Shown here: one piece after another, positions 53,959-63,064 of the stretch | Layout: every line of letters starts with the position of its first letter | Numbering within the stretch: the first letter of the stretch is position 1 | Source: Eutrophomonas brisbanensis | GTDB lineage: Bacteria > Pseudomonadota > Gammaproteobacteria > Burkholderiales > Eutrophovitaceae | DNA length: 64,000 nucleotides | NCBI GenBank assembly: GCA_038141705.1 | Contig: JAYQIQ010000001.1 | Coordinates: 248,001-312,000 of the forward strand | Direction: 5' to 3' | Notes under the pieces: model-generated | The model's input: only the letters and a program-made list of their open reading frames with translations | Databases searched by the model: none | What the model was told of the DNA's origin: nothing | Program-made: the position numbers and the translations under genes

Positions 53959-55146
53959 ATGAACACATTTGAAGCAATTGGTTTGCCTAAATCAATATTA
54001 GCCAGACTTAGTAACAAACAATTTTTAACTCCGACTCCCATTCAAGCAGAAGCTATCCCTCACGCGCTTGCAGGAAAGGATATCCTGGGCTCAGCACAAA
54101 CTGGCACTGGAAAAACTTTGGCGTTCGGTATTCCTTTAATCACCCACCTAGTCGAGTCGAGGCAAAGTCGTGCGTTAGTGATGACCCCGACGAGAGAATT
54201 AGCCGCGCAAGTATTAAAGGAAATCCATTCGATTCTCCCTAAAGAGGAGAGAATTTCGACTGCATTATTGATTGGCGGCGAAGCAATGCCCAAACAATTT
54301 AGGCAGCTAGATAAATCCCCACGAATTATTGTCGGTACCCCAGGTAGGATTAATGATCATTTGAGAAGGCGCAGTTTAAATCTGAAGCACACTGACTTCC
54401 TGGTTTTAGACGAAACGGATCGGATGCTCGATATGGGCTTTTTGGAGCAGATAGAGGATATCCTGAAGATCACCGCTAAAAACCGGCAGACACTTTTATT
54501 CTCAGCAACCTTGCCAAAGAATATTGTTCGGATATCCGAGAGCTACCTCAATTCTCCTGTTCGAGTTGCAATTAAAGGAGAAAAAATTACGGCGAGTAAC
54601 ATCTCAGAAAAGGTAATGCATGTAACCGATGGTGAAAAATATTCGAAGCTGGTGGATCAGCTTGATGTCGATTCAGGACCTACGATCATTTTCGTAAAAA
54701 CCAAAAGAAGCGCCGACAAGATGGCAGAGAGGTTATCAAAAACTGGCCGTGTAGCAAACGCATTACACGGAGACCTCAGACAGTCGAAACGAGATCGTTT
54801 AGTAGAGCAATTTAGGAAGAAAAGATATCGAATCCTAGTTGCAACCGACGTCGCATCCCGAGGTTTAGACATAAAACATATAGAACACGTTATTAACTAT
54901 GATTTGCCTCAAGTCCCAGAGGACTACGTGCATCGCATTGGTCGAACCGCACGTGCTGGGGCAGAAGGTTCAGCCTTGAGTCTAGTCACACCCGCTGACA
55001 AAAGAAAATGGGCAGCTATTTCTCGACTGGTAAACCCTCAAGCCGAAAAAACAAAAGAGGATGGCAAGCCGAAGGGAAACAGAAGACGCCCTAGAAATCG
55101 TAGAGCTAGAAACCGTAACGGTTCGCAATTTTTGTTAGCCGCTTAG
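53959..55146 (+). CDS. DEAD-box-type RNA helicase with DETD box
   Basis: 395 residues with Q motif FLTPTPIQAEAIP, I AQTGTGKT, Ia PTRELAAQV, motif II DETD in VLDETDRMLDMG, III SAT, V TDVASRGLDI, VI HRIGRTARAG, and an Arg/Asn-rich basic tail. It is shorter than RhlE and shares the window with it. The ATG at 53959 (MNTFEAIGLP) is chosen over 53848 because the family begins there. A cold-shock or ribosome assembly role is usual. Confidence 0.9.
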   Translation: MNTFEAIGLPKSILARLSNKQFLTPTPIQAEAIPHALAGKDILGSAQTGTGKTLAFGIPLITHLVESRQSRALVMTPTRELAAQVLKEIHSILPKEERISTALLIGGEAMPKQFRQLDKSPRIIVGTPGRINDHLRRRSLNLKHTDFLVLDETDRMLDMGFLEQIEDILKITAKNRQTLLFSATLPKNIVRISESYLNSPVRVAIKGEKITASNISEKVMHVTDGEKYSKLVDQLDVDSGPTIIFVKTKRSADKMAERLSKTGRVANALHGDLRQSKRDRLVEQFRKKRYRILVATDVASRGLDIKHIEHVINYDLPQVPEDYVHRIGRTARAGAEGSALSLVTPADKRKWAAISRLVNPQAEKTKEDGKPKGNRRRPRNRRARNRNGSQFLLAA

Positions 55147-55171
55147 GCCTTAGCACGGACGCTTTGGGTAT

Positions 55172-55201
55172 TTGAGGTTCCCCGCAACGAGGGAACCTCA
55201 A
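55172..55201. terminator. Perfect hairpin between convergent genes
   Basis: An 11-bp perfect stem (TTGAGGTTCCC / GGGAACCTCAA) with an eight-base loop lies between the helicase stop and the convergent hypothetical gene. No T tract follows on either strand, so termination may need Rho or other factors, or the hairpin protects mRNA 3' ends. Confidence 0.6.
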
Positions 55202-55247
55202 TCACTGATGCCAAAAAACTGCTCTACTAATCGTTTTTCGGGCTGCG

Positions 55248-56168
55248 TCAGGCCTGCCACGAGAGATCTTTGGCGCTGGGCTTTTTGATATCAAAACAAC
55301 CTCGTACCTCATCAATATTTTGTATTGTTACCGTAGCTTTTAGATTCACAGCCGGCTGAACTTTACTGGATATTTTTTCGTCTTTACTCATCACGATACC
55401 GTTGTGTCGATGTTGATTGGGCTCAACAAAAATATCGAAGGTTCCAGTTCGTAAAATCTCCTCTGCTAGCTCTCCCGCAATCGGAGCATTCCATCTCGCG
55501 AGCTTTGGATTTCTATGTTCAATAAAAGTCTGTGATCCCGACTTTATCGCGACCGAATCATACCAATCCCAAAGAGTCACAGAATAGAGTTCTGCTCCAC
55601 CTTGATTTAAGTCCAACCATTTTTTTCCATCGGAATAAAGCAATATCTCGCTGTAATTCTGACGATTTTTACATACTGCCGTTACATTAGAAAATTTTTC
55701 ATCAGCAGGGAAAAAGTAAAGGACGTTAGTAAAATTTTCAAAGGTTACATCTACTCCATCTGCTTGATGCCAGTGTTGGTGTCGGTCGAGATATCCATTA
55801 TCTATGTTCAACCAACGGTCATTGACATCTGCAACAATTACTGGAGGTGCGCTCTCAAATCCTGCCTCACTCACGGACAATGCTGAATTTTTAAGGTCGT
55901 ATGATTGGGAGACATCGCTCGCCGCTAGATTAGCCAGATCGATTCGGTCTTCCGCTACTAATTCTGGAGCTTCTTCATTGACTTGTGCTTTTTTACTCAA
56001 CGCATCCAGCTCACTTTTCATTGGACCAGACTGATTTTCTTTACTCACAGAAAATGTCTCAGCCGATTGAATTGTTACCTCTCTGGCATTTGGACTGGCT
56101 ACAAAATACAGTACTCCTATCACACCCAGAGCTCCAGCTACAGACCCATACGTAATAAACCGATTCAT
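55248..56168 (-). CDS. Membrane-anchored protein of unknown function
   Basis: 306 residues. A single N-terminal membrane anchor (YGSVAGALGVIGVLYFVASP) precedes a Ser/Glu-rich low-complexity linker (about 30-115) and a globular domain of about 190 residues rich in Trp and Asn (NDRWLNIDNGYLDRHQHWHQADG, SVTLWDWYDSVAI, FIEHRNPKLARWNAP, HRHNGIVMSKDEK). No family is recognised; a polysaccharide- or haem-contacting role is not supported by any motif. The ATG at 56168 has GGGAGT upstream. Confidence 0.6.
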   Translation of the reverse strand: MNRFITYGSVAGALGVIGVLYFVASPNAREVTIQSAETFSVSKENQSGPMKSELDALSKKAQVNEEAPELVAEDRIDLANLAASDVSQSYDLKNSALSVSEAGFESAPPVIVADVNDRWLNIDNGYLDRHQHWHQADGVDVTFENFTNVLYFFPADEKFSNVTAVCKNRQNYSEILLYSDGKKWLDLNQGGAELYSVTLWDWYDSVAIKSGSQTFIEHRNPKLARWNAPIAGELAEEILRTGTFDIFVEPNQHRHNGIVMSKDEKISSKVQPAVNLKATVTIQNIDEVRGCFDIKKPSAKDLSWQA

Positions 56169-56377
56169 ATTCGAGACTCCCTTTTTAAATTTTGAAATTA
56201 GTGCGAACACTGATTCGCTCGAAACGTAGGTTAGATAACTGGTATGGAAGAACAATGGTAGGGATATTGCGATTTTATGGTGGCGCTCTATCAGCCAGGG
56301 AGCGAAAATACCGCCATCGTGAAAAAGTAAATTATGTCATCTGGGATTTGGAGTATATTGCGTCCTCGGTATATATC

Positions 56378-56451
56378 GCGGGCGTAGTTCAATGGCAGAA
56401 CGGGAGCTTCCCAAGCTCTTAATGTGGGTTCGATTCCCATCGCCCGCTCCA
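56378..56451 (+). tRNA. tRNA-Gly (CCC anticodon)
   Basis: 74-base cloverleaf with encoded CCA: acceptor GCGGGCG/CGCCCGC, anticodon loop TTCCCAA gives CCC (reads GGG), T-loop GTTCGATTC. The small membrane protein starts 15 bases downstream. Confidence 0.95.
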
Positions 56452-56466
56452 TTCGAAAGGCTGTTA

Positions 56467-56712
56467 ATGGATCCGCTAATTTTTTGCGTTTTAATCTACG
56501 TTGTCATGAGCCTTTCCGCTAATACCGTAAAGCAAGTTCTCGTATTTGGAGTCATATTGGGTTCGGCGATCTACACAATCGTCCTTACGTCCCTCTCGAT
56601 CCCGCCAACGGTGTTTGGAATTGCAGCTGCGCTCACGGGTGGAGTAATCCTACTAGGACTATCTACGTGGTTTAAAAAAGGATTTTTAAAGATCTGGCGT
56701 AGAGACGCCTGA
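56467..56712 (+). CDS. Small membrane protein of unknown function
   Basis: 81 residues with two or three hydrophobic helices (about 3-18, 22-42, 44-62) and a basic C-terminal tail (WFKKGFLKIWRRDA). GAAAGG precedes the ATG at 56467; an upstream in-frame start would run through the tRNA. Unknown function. Confidence 0.55.
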   Translation: MDPLIFCVLIYVVMSLSANTVKQVLVFGVILGSAIYTIVLTSLSIPPTVFGIAAALTGGVILLGLSTWFKKGFLKIWRRDA

Positions 56713-56797
56713 AAGGATTTTCACCCGCCCTTCAGTCAGTTCGGCTTTTCGATAAAAGAGTGAGCCGAGCTATTGGCAGCACGAGACAGGAGATGAA

Positions 56798-56874
56798 TGG
56801 GGTGGACGATGGGGCTCGAACCCACGACAACCGGAATCACAATCCGGGACTCTACCAACTGAGCTACGTCCACC
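56798..56874 (-). tRNA. tRNA-His (GUG anticodon)
   Basis: Minus-strand cloverleaf with encoded CCA and C at the discriminator, the G-1 identity base at 56874, anticodon GTG in loop TTGTGAT, and GTTCGAGCC T-loop. It is the last tRNA of a Pro-Arg-His array on this strand. Confidence 0.94.
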
Positions 56875-56907
56875 ACTGGACTACAACAGCAGCTGAGGGC
56901 CAATAAC

Positions 56908-56984
56908 TGGCACGCCCGACAGGAATCGAACCTGTAACCCCCAGCTTAGAAGGCTGGTGCTCTATCCGATTGAGCTACGGGCGC
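56908..56984 (-). tRNA. tRNA-Arg (UCU anticodon)
   Basis: 77-base cloverleaf with encoded CCA; anticodon loop CTTCTAA gives TCT (reads AGA), T-loop GTTCGATTC. One G:U pair at the acceptor end. Middle member of the Pro-Arg-His array. Confidence 0.94.
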
Positions 56985-57010
56985 AACTCGTCGGCCACAG
57001 CCACTTTTTA

Positions 57011-57087
57011 TGGTCGGGGTGGAGAGATTCGAACTCCCGACATCCTGCTCCCAAAGCAGGCGCGCTACCAGACTGCGCTACACCCCG
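57011..57087 (-). tRNA. tRNA-Pro (UGG anticodon)
   Basis: 77-base cloverleaf with encoded CCA; acceptor starts CGGGGTG and ends CACCCCG, anticodon loop TTTGGGA gives TGG, T-loop GTTCGAATC. First member of the minus-strand tRNA array, 23 and 33 bases between genes. Confidence 0.95.
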
Positions 57088-57223
57088 GAGGCGCGAGACT
57101 ATAGCCTGTAAACACTCTCAGGTCAATGTACCCTAACAGTTTTACCGTAAAAATGGCAAGTTTCTCCGCAATCTGGTATAAAGGTCGGCTTTTTAAACCA
57201 TTGCGACTTCAACCAACGAAAAA

Positions 57224-57646
57224 ATGCCGTCAGAACTAAAGAATCCATTTAAGCCGTACGAGCCGAAAAAAGGTGAGGCTTACATGTCTACCAAACAAAA
57301 GAATCATTTTAAAAAGATCCTCAACCACCTAAAAGCCGAGCTCGGACAGGACATTGATAAGACCGTCCACACGATGCAGGATGAGGCCACTGTATTTGCA
57401 GATCCTAATGATAGGGCGAGTCAGGAATCAGATATGGCGCTCGAACTTCGAAACCGGGATCGTGAACGAAAATTGATCAAAAAAATCAATGAGACAATCT
57501 CTCGCATAGAGTCCGGGGATTATGGGTACTGCGATACGTGCGGGATAGAAATTGGCTTAAAGCGTCTTGAGGCAAGACCAACAGCAAATCTTTGTATTGA
57601 CTGCAAAACGCTGGATGAGATGCGTGAGCGCCAAATGGCAAAATAA
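57224..57646 (+). CDS. dksA: RNA polymerase-binding transcription factor DksA
   Basis: 140 residues. The coiled-coil tip is FADPNDRASQE (Asp-Asp pair with SQE), and the C4 zinc finger is YCDTCGIEIGLKRLEARPTANLCIDCK. DksA works with ppGpp on RNA polymerase to repress rRNA and activate amino-acid operons. It stands apart from the usual neighbours. A second ATG at codon 21 (MSTKQKNH) is a possible start; the longer form is given. Confidence 0.95.
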   Translation: MPSELKNPFKPYEPKKGEAYMSTKQKNHFKKILNHLKAELGQDIDKTVHTMQDEATVFADPNDRASQESDMALELRNRDRERKLIKKINETISRIESGDYGYCDTCGIEIGLKRLEARPTANLCIDCKTLDEMRERQMAK

Positions 57647-57697
57647 AAACGTCTTAACATTGGATAGCCCCAGTTCGCGTTCGCGAGGTGTAGTTTT

Positions 57698-58537
57698 TCA
57701 GTGGGAAATTTTGACCGCTAACCCAAGATCCAGAATTTTTTTCGAAAACGACTCTAACCAACTCAAATCAAGCCGAGAAATTCTTGGCGCCTCGGGCTGA
57801 TAGGACTTTCGCGCTACCCCGTACAGTAATACTCCCCGAACTTTCGCGTTTAGAGCCACATCTCGCAAAAACTTTAAATAACTATTCTGCTCGTGCTCAG
57901 AAGGTGGCAAGCCGTCAAAATCAAAAACGCATGTCTGTATCCACGTATCGCATAGGGAAGCTACCGTTTCTAAATTAGAACTGGTTTTACGCAATGAAAA
58001 CGGAGAGTCGTTGATACGAGCAACCCCCTCCTTCGTAACGCTATCGACCTTAAACCAAACCTCCCCGGTTATCGTCTTTAACTGCCTAATCCCGAGCTGA
58101 ACATCTTTTTGATGAATAAGACTTCCGTTTGTTATCAAAACAGTTTTTACGCTAGCATCAACAGAAAGATCAGATCGTGTTTGCGCCACCAATTCGACCA
58201 CATCGGAAAAGTTTGGCGACGAAGTCGGCTCACCATTTCCAGAAAACGCTATGTCGTTGAGACGCCGCATCTCCTCTGGAATTTCTTCGCTCAAGTAATT
58301 ACCCACCAGAACTTTTTGAAGAAAACTCGTTAACTCAAACTTGAGATCTGGTAACGATACCGGTAAAGGAGCGCCCCTCACGAGATTTGGAACCTGGCAA
58401 TAAATGCATCGCCAGTTGCACGCATTATTGGTATTTAAGTTGATTCCCACGGAGAGGCCACCTGCACGGCGAGACACGACCGGATACACATATTTGTATC
58501 CCCTCAAATCTCTGTCATGGTTTTCGGTTGTCAACAT
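57698..58537 (-). CDS. Radical SAM protein (COG0731-like)
   Basis: 279 residues with the radical SAM Fe-S motif NNACNWRCIYCQVPNLVRG (CX3CX2C), FSGNGEPTSSPNF (glycine-rich AdoMet strand), LITNGSL and VWFKVDSVTKEG. This group is related to wybutosine-type and MoaA-like enzymes but the substrate is unknown. It sits between dksA (convergent) and the nitrile hydratase operon. Confidence 0.88.
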   Translation of the reverse strand: MLTTENHDRDLRGYKYVYPVVSRRAGGLSVGINLNTNNACNWRCIYCQVPNLVRGAPLPVSLPDLKFELTSFLQKVLVGNYLSEEIPEEMRRLNDIAFSGNGEPTSSPNFSDVVELVAQTRSDLSVDASVKTVLITNGSLIHQKDVQLGIRQLKTITGEVWFKVDSVTKEGVARINDSPFSLRKTSSNLETVASLCDTWIQTCVFDFDGLPPSEHEQNSYLKFLRDVALNAKVRGVLLYGVARKSYQPEAPRISRLDLSWLESFSKKILDLGLAVKISH

Positions 58538-58604
58538 TATTGAATTAGTAACCCGTCACATCAGCATCGCAAATCTGCTTATTCATGAATAAGGTCAGAT
58601 TTTT

Positions 58605-58952
58605 CTAAAACGATTGGCTCACCGTGGGGCGTTCGTTGACAAGCTCGCCTCCATCCACGCACGTGCTCAGATAGCGTACGTCATCAACCAACCCCTTGGA
58701 CATCAATAAGTCCTCCAATGCGCGCAATGCATGTTCATAGTATGTATCACCGAGATCTGGATCCCCGCTGGCTTGCCCAAGTTTAATCTGTTGACCCAGC
58801 GCCTCCGACCACTCTTCCCAGGTGAATAACCCTTGCGCCTGCAGACTGACCATGAGAGCGAAGGTATCTGCCTGCCAAGGCTCAGCAAAGGTCTCGAGCA
58901 TAATGCCCTCAGGCAATCTATCGAAAATATCCGATAACTTGGTCTCAGTCAT
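58605..58952 (-). CDS. Nitrile hydratase accessory protein (P14K-like)
   Basis: 115 residues resembling nitrile hydratase activators and the beta-subunit N-terminal half: PEGIMLETFAEPWQADTFALMVSLQAQGLFTWEEWSEALG and YYEHALRALEDLLMSKGLV. It is thought to deliver cobalt to the alpha subunit by subunit swapping. It overlaps nthB by four bases (ATGA). Confidence 0.9.
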   Translation of the reverse strand: MTETKLSDIFDRLPEGIMLETFAEPWQADTFALMVSLQAQGLFTWEEWSEALGQQIKLGQASGDPDLGDTYYEHALRALEDLLMSKGLVDDVRYLSTCVDGGELVNERPTVSQSF

Positions 58953-59614
58953 TTCTCGGTCGCAGGCTTCAAATAGGGCTCAAACGCATCGATAGAAACC
59001 GTTGATCGACGATCCGCCCTCTCTCCCCACAACTCTGACGCAGAAAATACCACTGTGTACAGCCACTGAGGACTCTCTGAGCCTTCGGATACCACAGCAT
59101 CCGGGTAAACATGACATCCACGTATCGCCTCAACAATACCGATTTTATCTTGCGCATATTGGGGGAGCCTGGTGTGGCCGGAGCTCTCAATTGTGAGGGT
59201 CTTAACCTTGGAACCAACTGAGAAACGAGGTTTACGGCTTATCGGTCTTTCAAAGTTACCACGCATGAACGCTTTGTGGATGTTTTTTGTATCCAGCGGC
59301 CTAAGCGCCTTATCAATATCACCATTTGAATGACACGCTTCGAGCTCTGCTATGGAAACAAGTCCTTTTGCGACTGCCGTCGAAGATAACGTATTTAACC
59401 ACCTCTCATAGTAGCTCCACGACAAATATTCCTCCTCAGATATCTGCTCTTGAGCATGTCTGAATACATCAATGTTCCAAACCCCAAGGGATAGGATCGA
59501 ACGCTGAAGGCCTAGCACCCTTCCCTCCCAATCGTCGTGAAACGCCGGCTCATTCTCCTCTCGAAAAATCTTACCGTGGGAAAGATCACCCCCTAAATCG
59601 TGTACCTTAGACAT
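58949..59614 (-). CDS. nthB: Nitrile hydratase subunit beta
   Basis: 221 residues: VHDLGGDLSHGKIFREENEPAFHDDWEGRVLGL is the family start, then LSWSYYERWLNTLSS, and the C-terminal SH3-like domain FSVGSKVKTLTIESSGHTRLPQYAQDKIGIVEAIRGCHVYPDA. It completes the active site of nitrile hydratase. It overlaps the alpha subunit end by 22 bases. Confidence 0.95.
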   Translation of the reverse strand: MSKVHDLGGDLSHGKIFREENEPAFHDDWEGRVLGLQRSILSLGVWNIDVFRHAQEQISEEEYLSWSYYERWLNTLSSTAVAKGLVSIAELEACHSNGDIDKALRPLDTKNIHKAFMRGNFERPISRKPRFSVGSKVKTLTIESSGHTRLPQYAQDKIGIVEAIRGCHVYPDAVVSEGSESPQWLYTVVFSASELWGERADRRSTVSIDAFEPYLKPATEK

Positions 59615-60254
59615 CCGTCTTCATCCTTGGCATGCTTAGGCAACCCAGTTCCAATCATGCTGTCGCGCGTGATTAGTTTTGAAAGCTCGGATTCACTTAA
59701 CCCCCCTGTATCCTCGGGACGCTCGGGTATAACTAAATAACGAGTCTCCGCAGTGGAGTCCCAAACCTTAATCGACTTGGAGTCACTTACAGTAGTCCCG
59801 AACTCTGTTAATACCCCTCTAGGATCGATCACCACTCTCGAACGATAAGGTGCGGATTTGTACCAAACTGGTGGTAGCCCGAGCACATCCCATGGATAAC
59901 AGGAACAAAGCGTGCAAACGACCACGTTATGAATCTCGGGAGTATTTTCTACCGCTATTAAGTGTTGGCCAACTTCCCCGAAAACCCCAGCATCATTGAT
60001 TGCGCTCGTGGCGTCCTCGAGCAATGCCTTTTAAATTCTGGATCCACCCACGCTCTCGCAATAATTGCAGCACCGATATGGGGCCCCACTTTTGATTCAA
60101 AGTGCTCAATTATTTGGTCGATAACTTTTTTGTCGATATACCCTTTTTGATCAAGTACTGTCTCAAGAGCTTTGACACGGATTTGCAGGTCAGACAAGTG
60201 CGAATGCTCATGATCAATATGCCCTTCGTGATCTGTTTCTTTTGATTTGCTCAC
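59593..60254 (-). CDS. nthA: Nitrile hydratase subunit alpha, cobalt type, interrupted
   Basis: About 220 residues. Metal motif VCTLCSCYPW (Cys-Thr-Leu-Cys-Ser-Cys); Thr at the second position marks the cobalt type, while iron enzymes have Ser. Also VGPHIGAAIIARAWVDPEF and WYKSAPYRSRVVIDPRGVL. The frame breaks at 60029-60032: four T should be five, and KKALLEDATSAIND resumes. It hydrates nitriles to amides. No amidase follows in the window. Confidence 0.92.
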
Positions 60255-60283
60255 TACATCTCTCGCTTTAGTATTTTCAATAA

Positions 60284-62183
60284 CTAACGTTTTGGCGCCA
60301 AACAGATACGATCAAAGAACTCGATTATTCGACTGCCATCTAAAGAACAAACATCTGCGATGTGCTGATCTGGTCGAACTATTATTACGCAACCCATCTC
60401 TCTATTAATTCCTCTGCTAGAGAAAATATCTTCTGCAGAATCTACGCGAGCACAAAAAACCTTCTCATAATCAACCAGGCCGTACTTACCCTTTTTGGGC
60501 AACATAATTTCAGGCAATGGCTCAAGATCTACGTCTCGCACCCCACCCTGAAATATAAATCTCACGTCGATAAAGCTATCGATATCACTGTTGCTACTAG
60601 TATATCTAACAAGCGGAGAGAGCTTATCCTTTACCAAAAACTCACAAAACTTAGCCAGCGCCGCGCCTCCTAAATCAAGGGATGGACAGAATACTAGCAA
60701 TCTCCAACGCCCATCAGCCTCCAGAACCTGGCCAAGCTCCATTTGCTTAGAGTCGGAGACCCGAAGTACCGGATAAGAATGCAACCTCGTTCCAATTTCA
60801 AACCCACTAGCAAGCGTTTGATACGTACGATCTGCGGTCAAAAGGCCCAATGAGTACTTGGTCATAACCCCCGCTGTATAGCGGCCGTGACGAATAAAAT
60901 ATTCCTCGAAGTCGTTCGTTACGCCATCTGATTTTTTCTTATCTTGCGCACCGAATATTTCGGAGAAAACCTTATCGAACTCAATTAATTCGTTCGCAAT
61001 TCCCCAACGCTCCTCTGAGTATGTTTTTAGGATATCGTTCTTCAATACGCCACTTAGAACTGAGCCCAATTTCCAGCCCAAATTAAAGCCATCTTGTATT
61101 GAGACATTCATACCTTGACCGGCCTTAGGACTGTGCGTGTGACAAGCATCACCTGCGAGAAATACTCGTGGAAATGAATTTTTGCCCATGCCTCGGTCAT
61201 CAAACTTCGTGGCGATGCGCTGACCTATTTCATAAGCCGACCACCAGACGATCTCATGGCAATCAATCTCGAAAGGAGACAGAATTGCCTTCGCCTTTGC
61301 AATTAGATAATCGGCTGTAACATCAGCTCTCCCTATTTTTCCCTTACCTGATATCGAATCGAGTTCGATATAAAGGCGAACCATGTAACCACCTTCACGC
61401 GGAATAATAAGCAAAGTTCCCAGCTCTTTGGATCGAATAATAGACTTGCGACGAATATCGGGAAAATCGGTGGTCAACAAAATATCCATGACGCCCCAGA
61501 CTTTATCAGCCCTGTCACCGATTTGATCAATCTCAAGACAAGCTCGTACCGCACTACGCGCTCCATCACAACCCACAATAAATTTTGTGGAAAATCTTTT
61601 TTAACGAACCCGTGTCCAAATCTTTTACGGTCGCGGTCAACCCTGTTGAATCACCATCTCCACTCCCGTCCCTCTCAATATCGATTAACTCTTTGGAGTA
61701 ATAGGGAACAGTTGGACTGCGCCCAGAGCCCGCCAGGTCGAGTAAAAAATCTTGAATCCGTGCCTGACTAAGAATCACATGAGGTTGATGCGAGATTCCC
61801 TCCTCAACATCTCGGATGACCCGTTTGCGAATTAAATTATCCCGACCACTGTCACTCTCCCAGAAAGCAGTCTCGTTTACCCAATAGGCCTCCTCAAGGA
61901 CGCGCCATGAAAAACCTAAAGCTTCGAAGGTTTCCATTGACCTACAAGCTACTCCATCCGCCTGACCAAGCAACAGCCGACCTGGCCGTTTTTCTATGAG
62001 GCAGATGTTGAGTCCTGGAAACTTTGTGAGAGACGCTGCGAGCGTCAATCCAGCTGGGCCCGCTCCAACGATTAATACATCAACTTGCTCAATATCACCC
62101 CATTTCGGAATGTGATGATTTTGATCAACGGATCCTTGGCTACGAGGATCCCCAGGATGATGTCCATTGAGGTGATATTGCAT
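60284..62183 (-). CDS. FAD-dependent aromatic monooxygenase (phenol hydroxylase-like), interrupted
   Basis: About 633 residues. FAD-binding VLIVGAGPAGLTLAASL at residue 37, ADGVACRSMETFEALGF, GCDGARSAVR, FLAGDACHTHSPKAGQGMNVSIQDGFNLGWKL, and a C-terminal thioredoxin-like domain (VFCPSLDLGGAALAKF, CVIIVRPDQHIADV). This fits the phenol 2-monooxygenase group. The break lies at 61591-61602: A4 and T6 runs each need one more base, after which FSTKFIVGCDG joins. It lies 29 bases before nthA, so a combined aromatic-nitrile route is an inference. Confidence 0.88.
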
Positions 62184-62287
62184 GGCTAGATTTTAAAGTT
62201 TTCGACTATTTCGCTAGCAACCAGAAGTTCAACGATATTAGTAGTAGGATTATGATGACTAAATAAGAAGTTATCACGTAGAAAGAC

Positions 62288-62770
62288 ATGAGTAAAAACG
62301 AACATAAAACTAATTGGAAGCATGATGGGGTTCAGGTGATTCCAGCCGACCAACTCGATGGCAACGTTCCATCGACTCCGGGGATGGACAGAAAAGCAGC
62401 GATCAATTTCGCGCGCACTGGTGCGCAAAAACTTTGGGCTGGGACCGTGACGATACAAGCTGACGCAAAAACAGGAGCACATCACCACGGACACCTTGAA
62501 AGCGTGATTTACGTCATCAAAGGAAAGGCGCGAATGCGATGGGGTGAAAAATTAGAATTTTGCGCTGAGGCTGGTCCAGGGGACTTCATCTACGTGCCAC
62601 CCTTTGTTCCTCATCAAGAGATCAATGCTAGCCCCGATGAAGTGCTTGAATGTGTTCTCTGCCGGAGCGATGGAGACGCGATAGCAGTAAACTTAGATGT
62701 AGAACCTGTAGAAAAACCGGAAAATGTTCTTTGGGTAGATCCGACGCACCCCGCAGAAACAAATCGCTGA
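62288..62770 (+). CDS. Cupin-domain protein
   Basis: 160 residues with one cupin fold: GAHHHGHLESVIYVIKGKARMRWG carries the first metal motif (HHxH...E) and GDFIYVPPFVPHQEINA the second (PxxxPH). Such proteins are small dioxygenases or sugar isomerases. It diverges from the flavin monooxygenase over about 104 bases. Confidence 0.92.
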   Translation: MSKNEHKTNWKHDGVQVIPADQLDGNVPSTPGMDRKAAINFARTGAQKLWAGTVTIQADAKTGAHHHGHLESVIYVIKGKARMRWGEKLEFCAEAGPGDFIYVPPFVPHQEINASPDEVLECVLCRSDGDAIAVNLDVEPVEKPENVLWVDPTHPAETNR

Positions 62771-62797
62771 ACCAGCTGCCCTCAGCTCTCTTAGATA

Positions 62798-62887
62798 TGG
62801 CGGAAGCGGTGAGATTCGAACTCACGAAGGACTCGCGCCCTTGCCGGTTTTCAAGACCGGTGCATTCAACCGCTCTGCCACGCTTCC
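62798..62887 (-). tRNA. tRNA-Ser (UGA anticodon)
   Basis: 90-base class II tRNA with encoded CCA: acceptor GGAAGCG/CGCTTCC, anticodon loop CTTGAAA gives TGA (reads UCA), long variable arm (AAGGGCGCGAGTCCTT region), T-loop GTTCGAATC. Confidence 0.95.
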
Positions 62888-63064
62888 AATGAGGCAAGAT
62901 TATCCACTATATTAGTGAGGATAACCAGCTGAATATCTGAATTTTTCCTGAGAGCGAGTATAGTATACTTACCCTGCGCGATTATAAGCCAGTTTCTCAC
63001 GAAGAACTTCTTTAATCGACGGTAATCAAAGTTTATTGTTAAAACTTTAAGGAGTGAATACAAA

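Noticed and set aside
113..61602. Programmed ribosomal frameshifting as the cause of the many breaks
   Set aside because: The breaks hit unrelated housekeeping genes, occur in runs of every base, and lack stimulatory structures in common; consensus error fits better.
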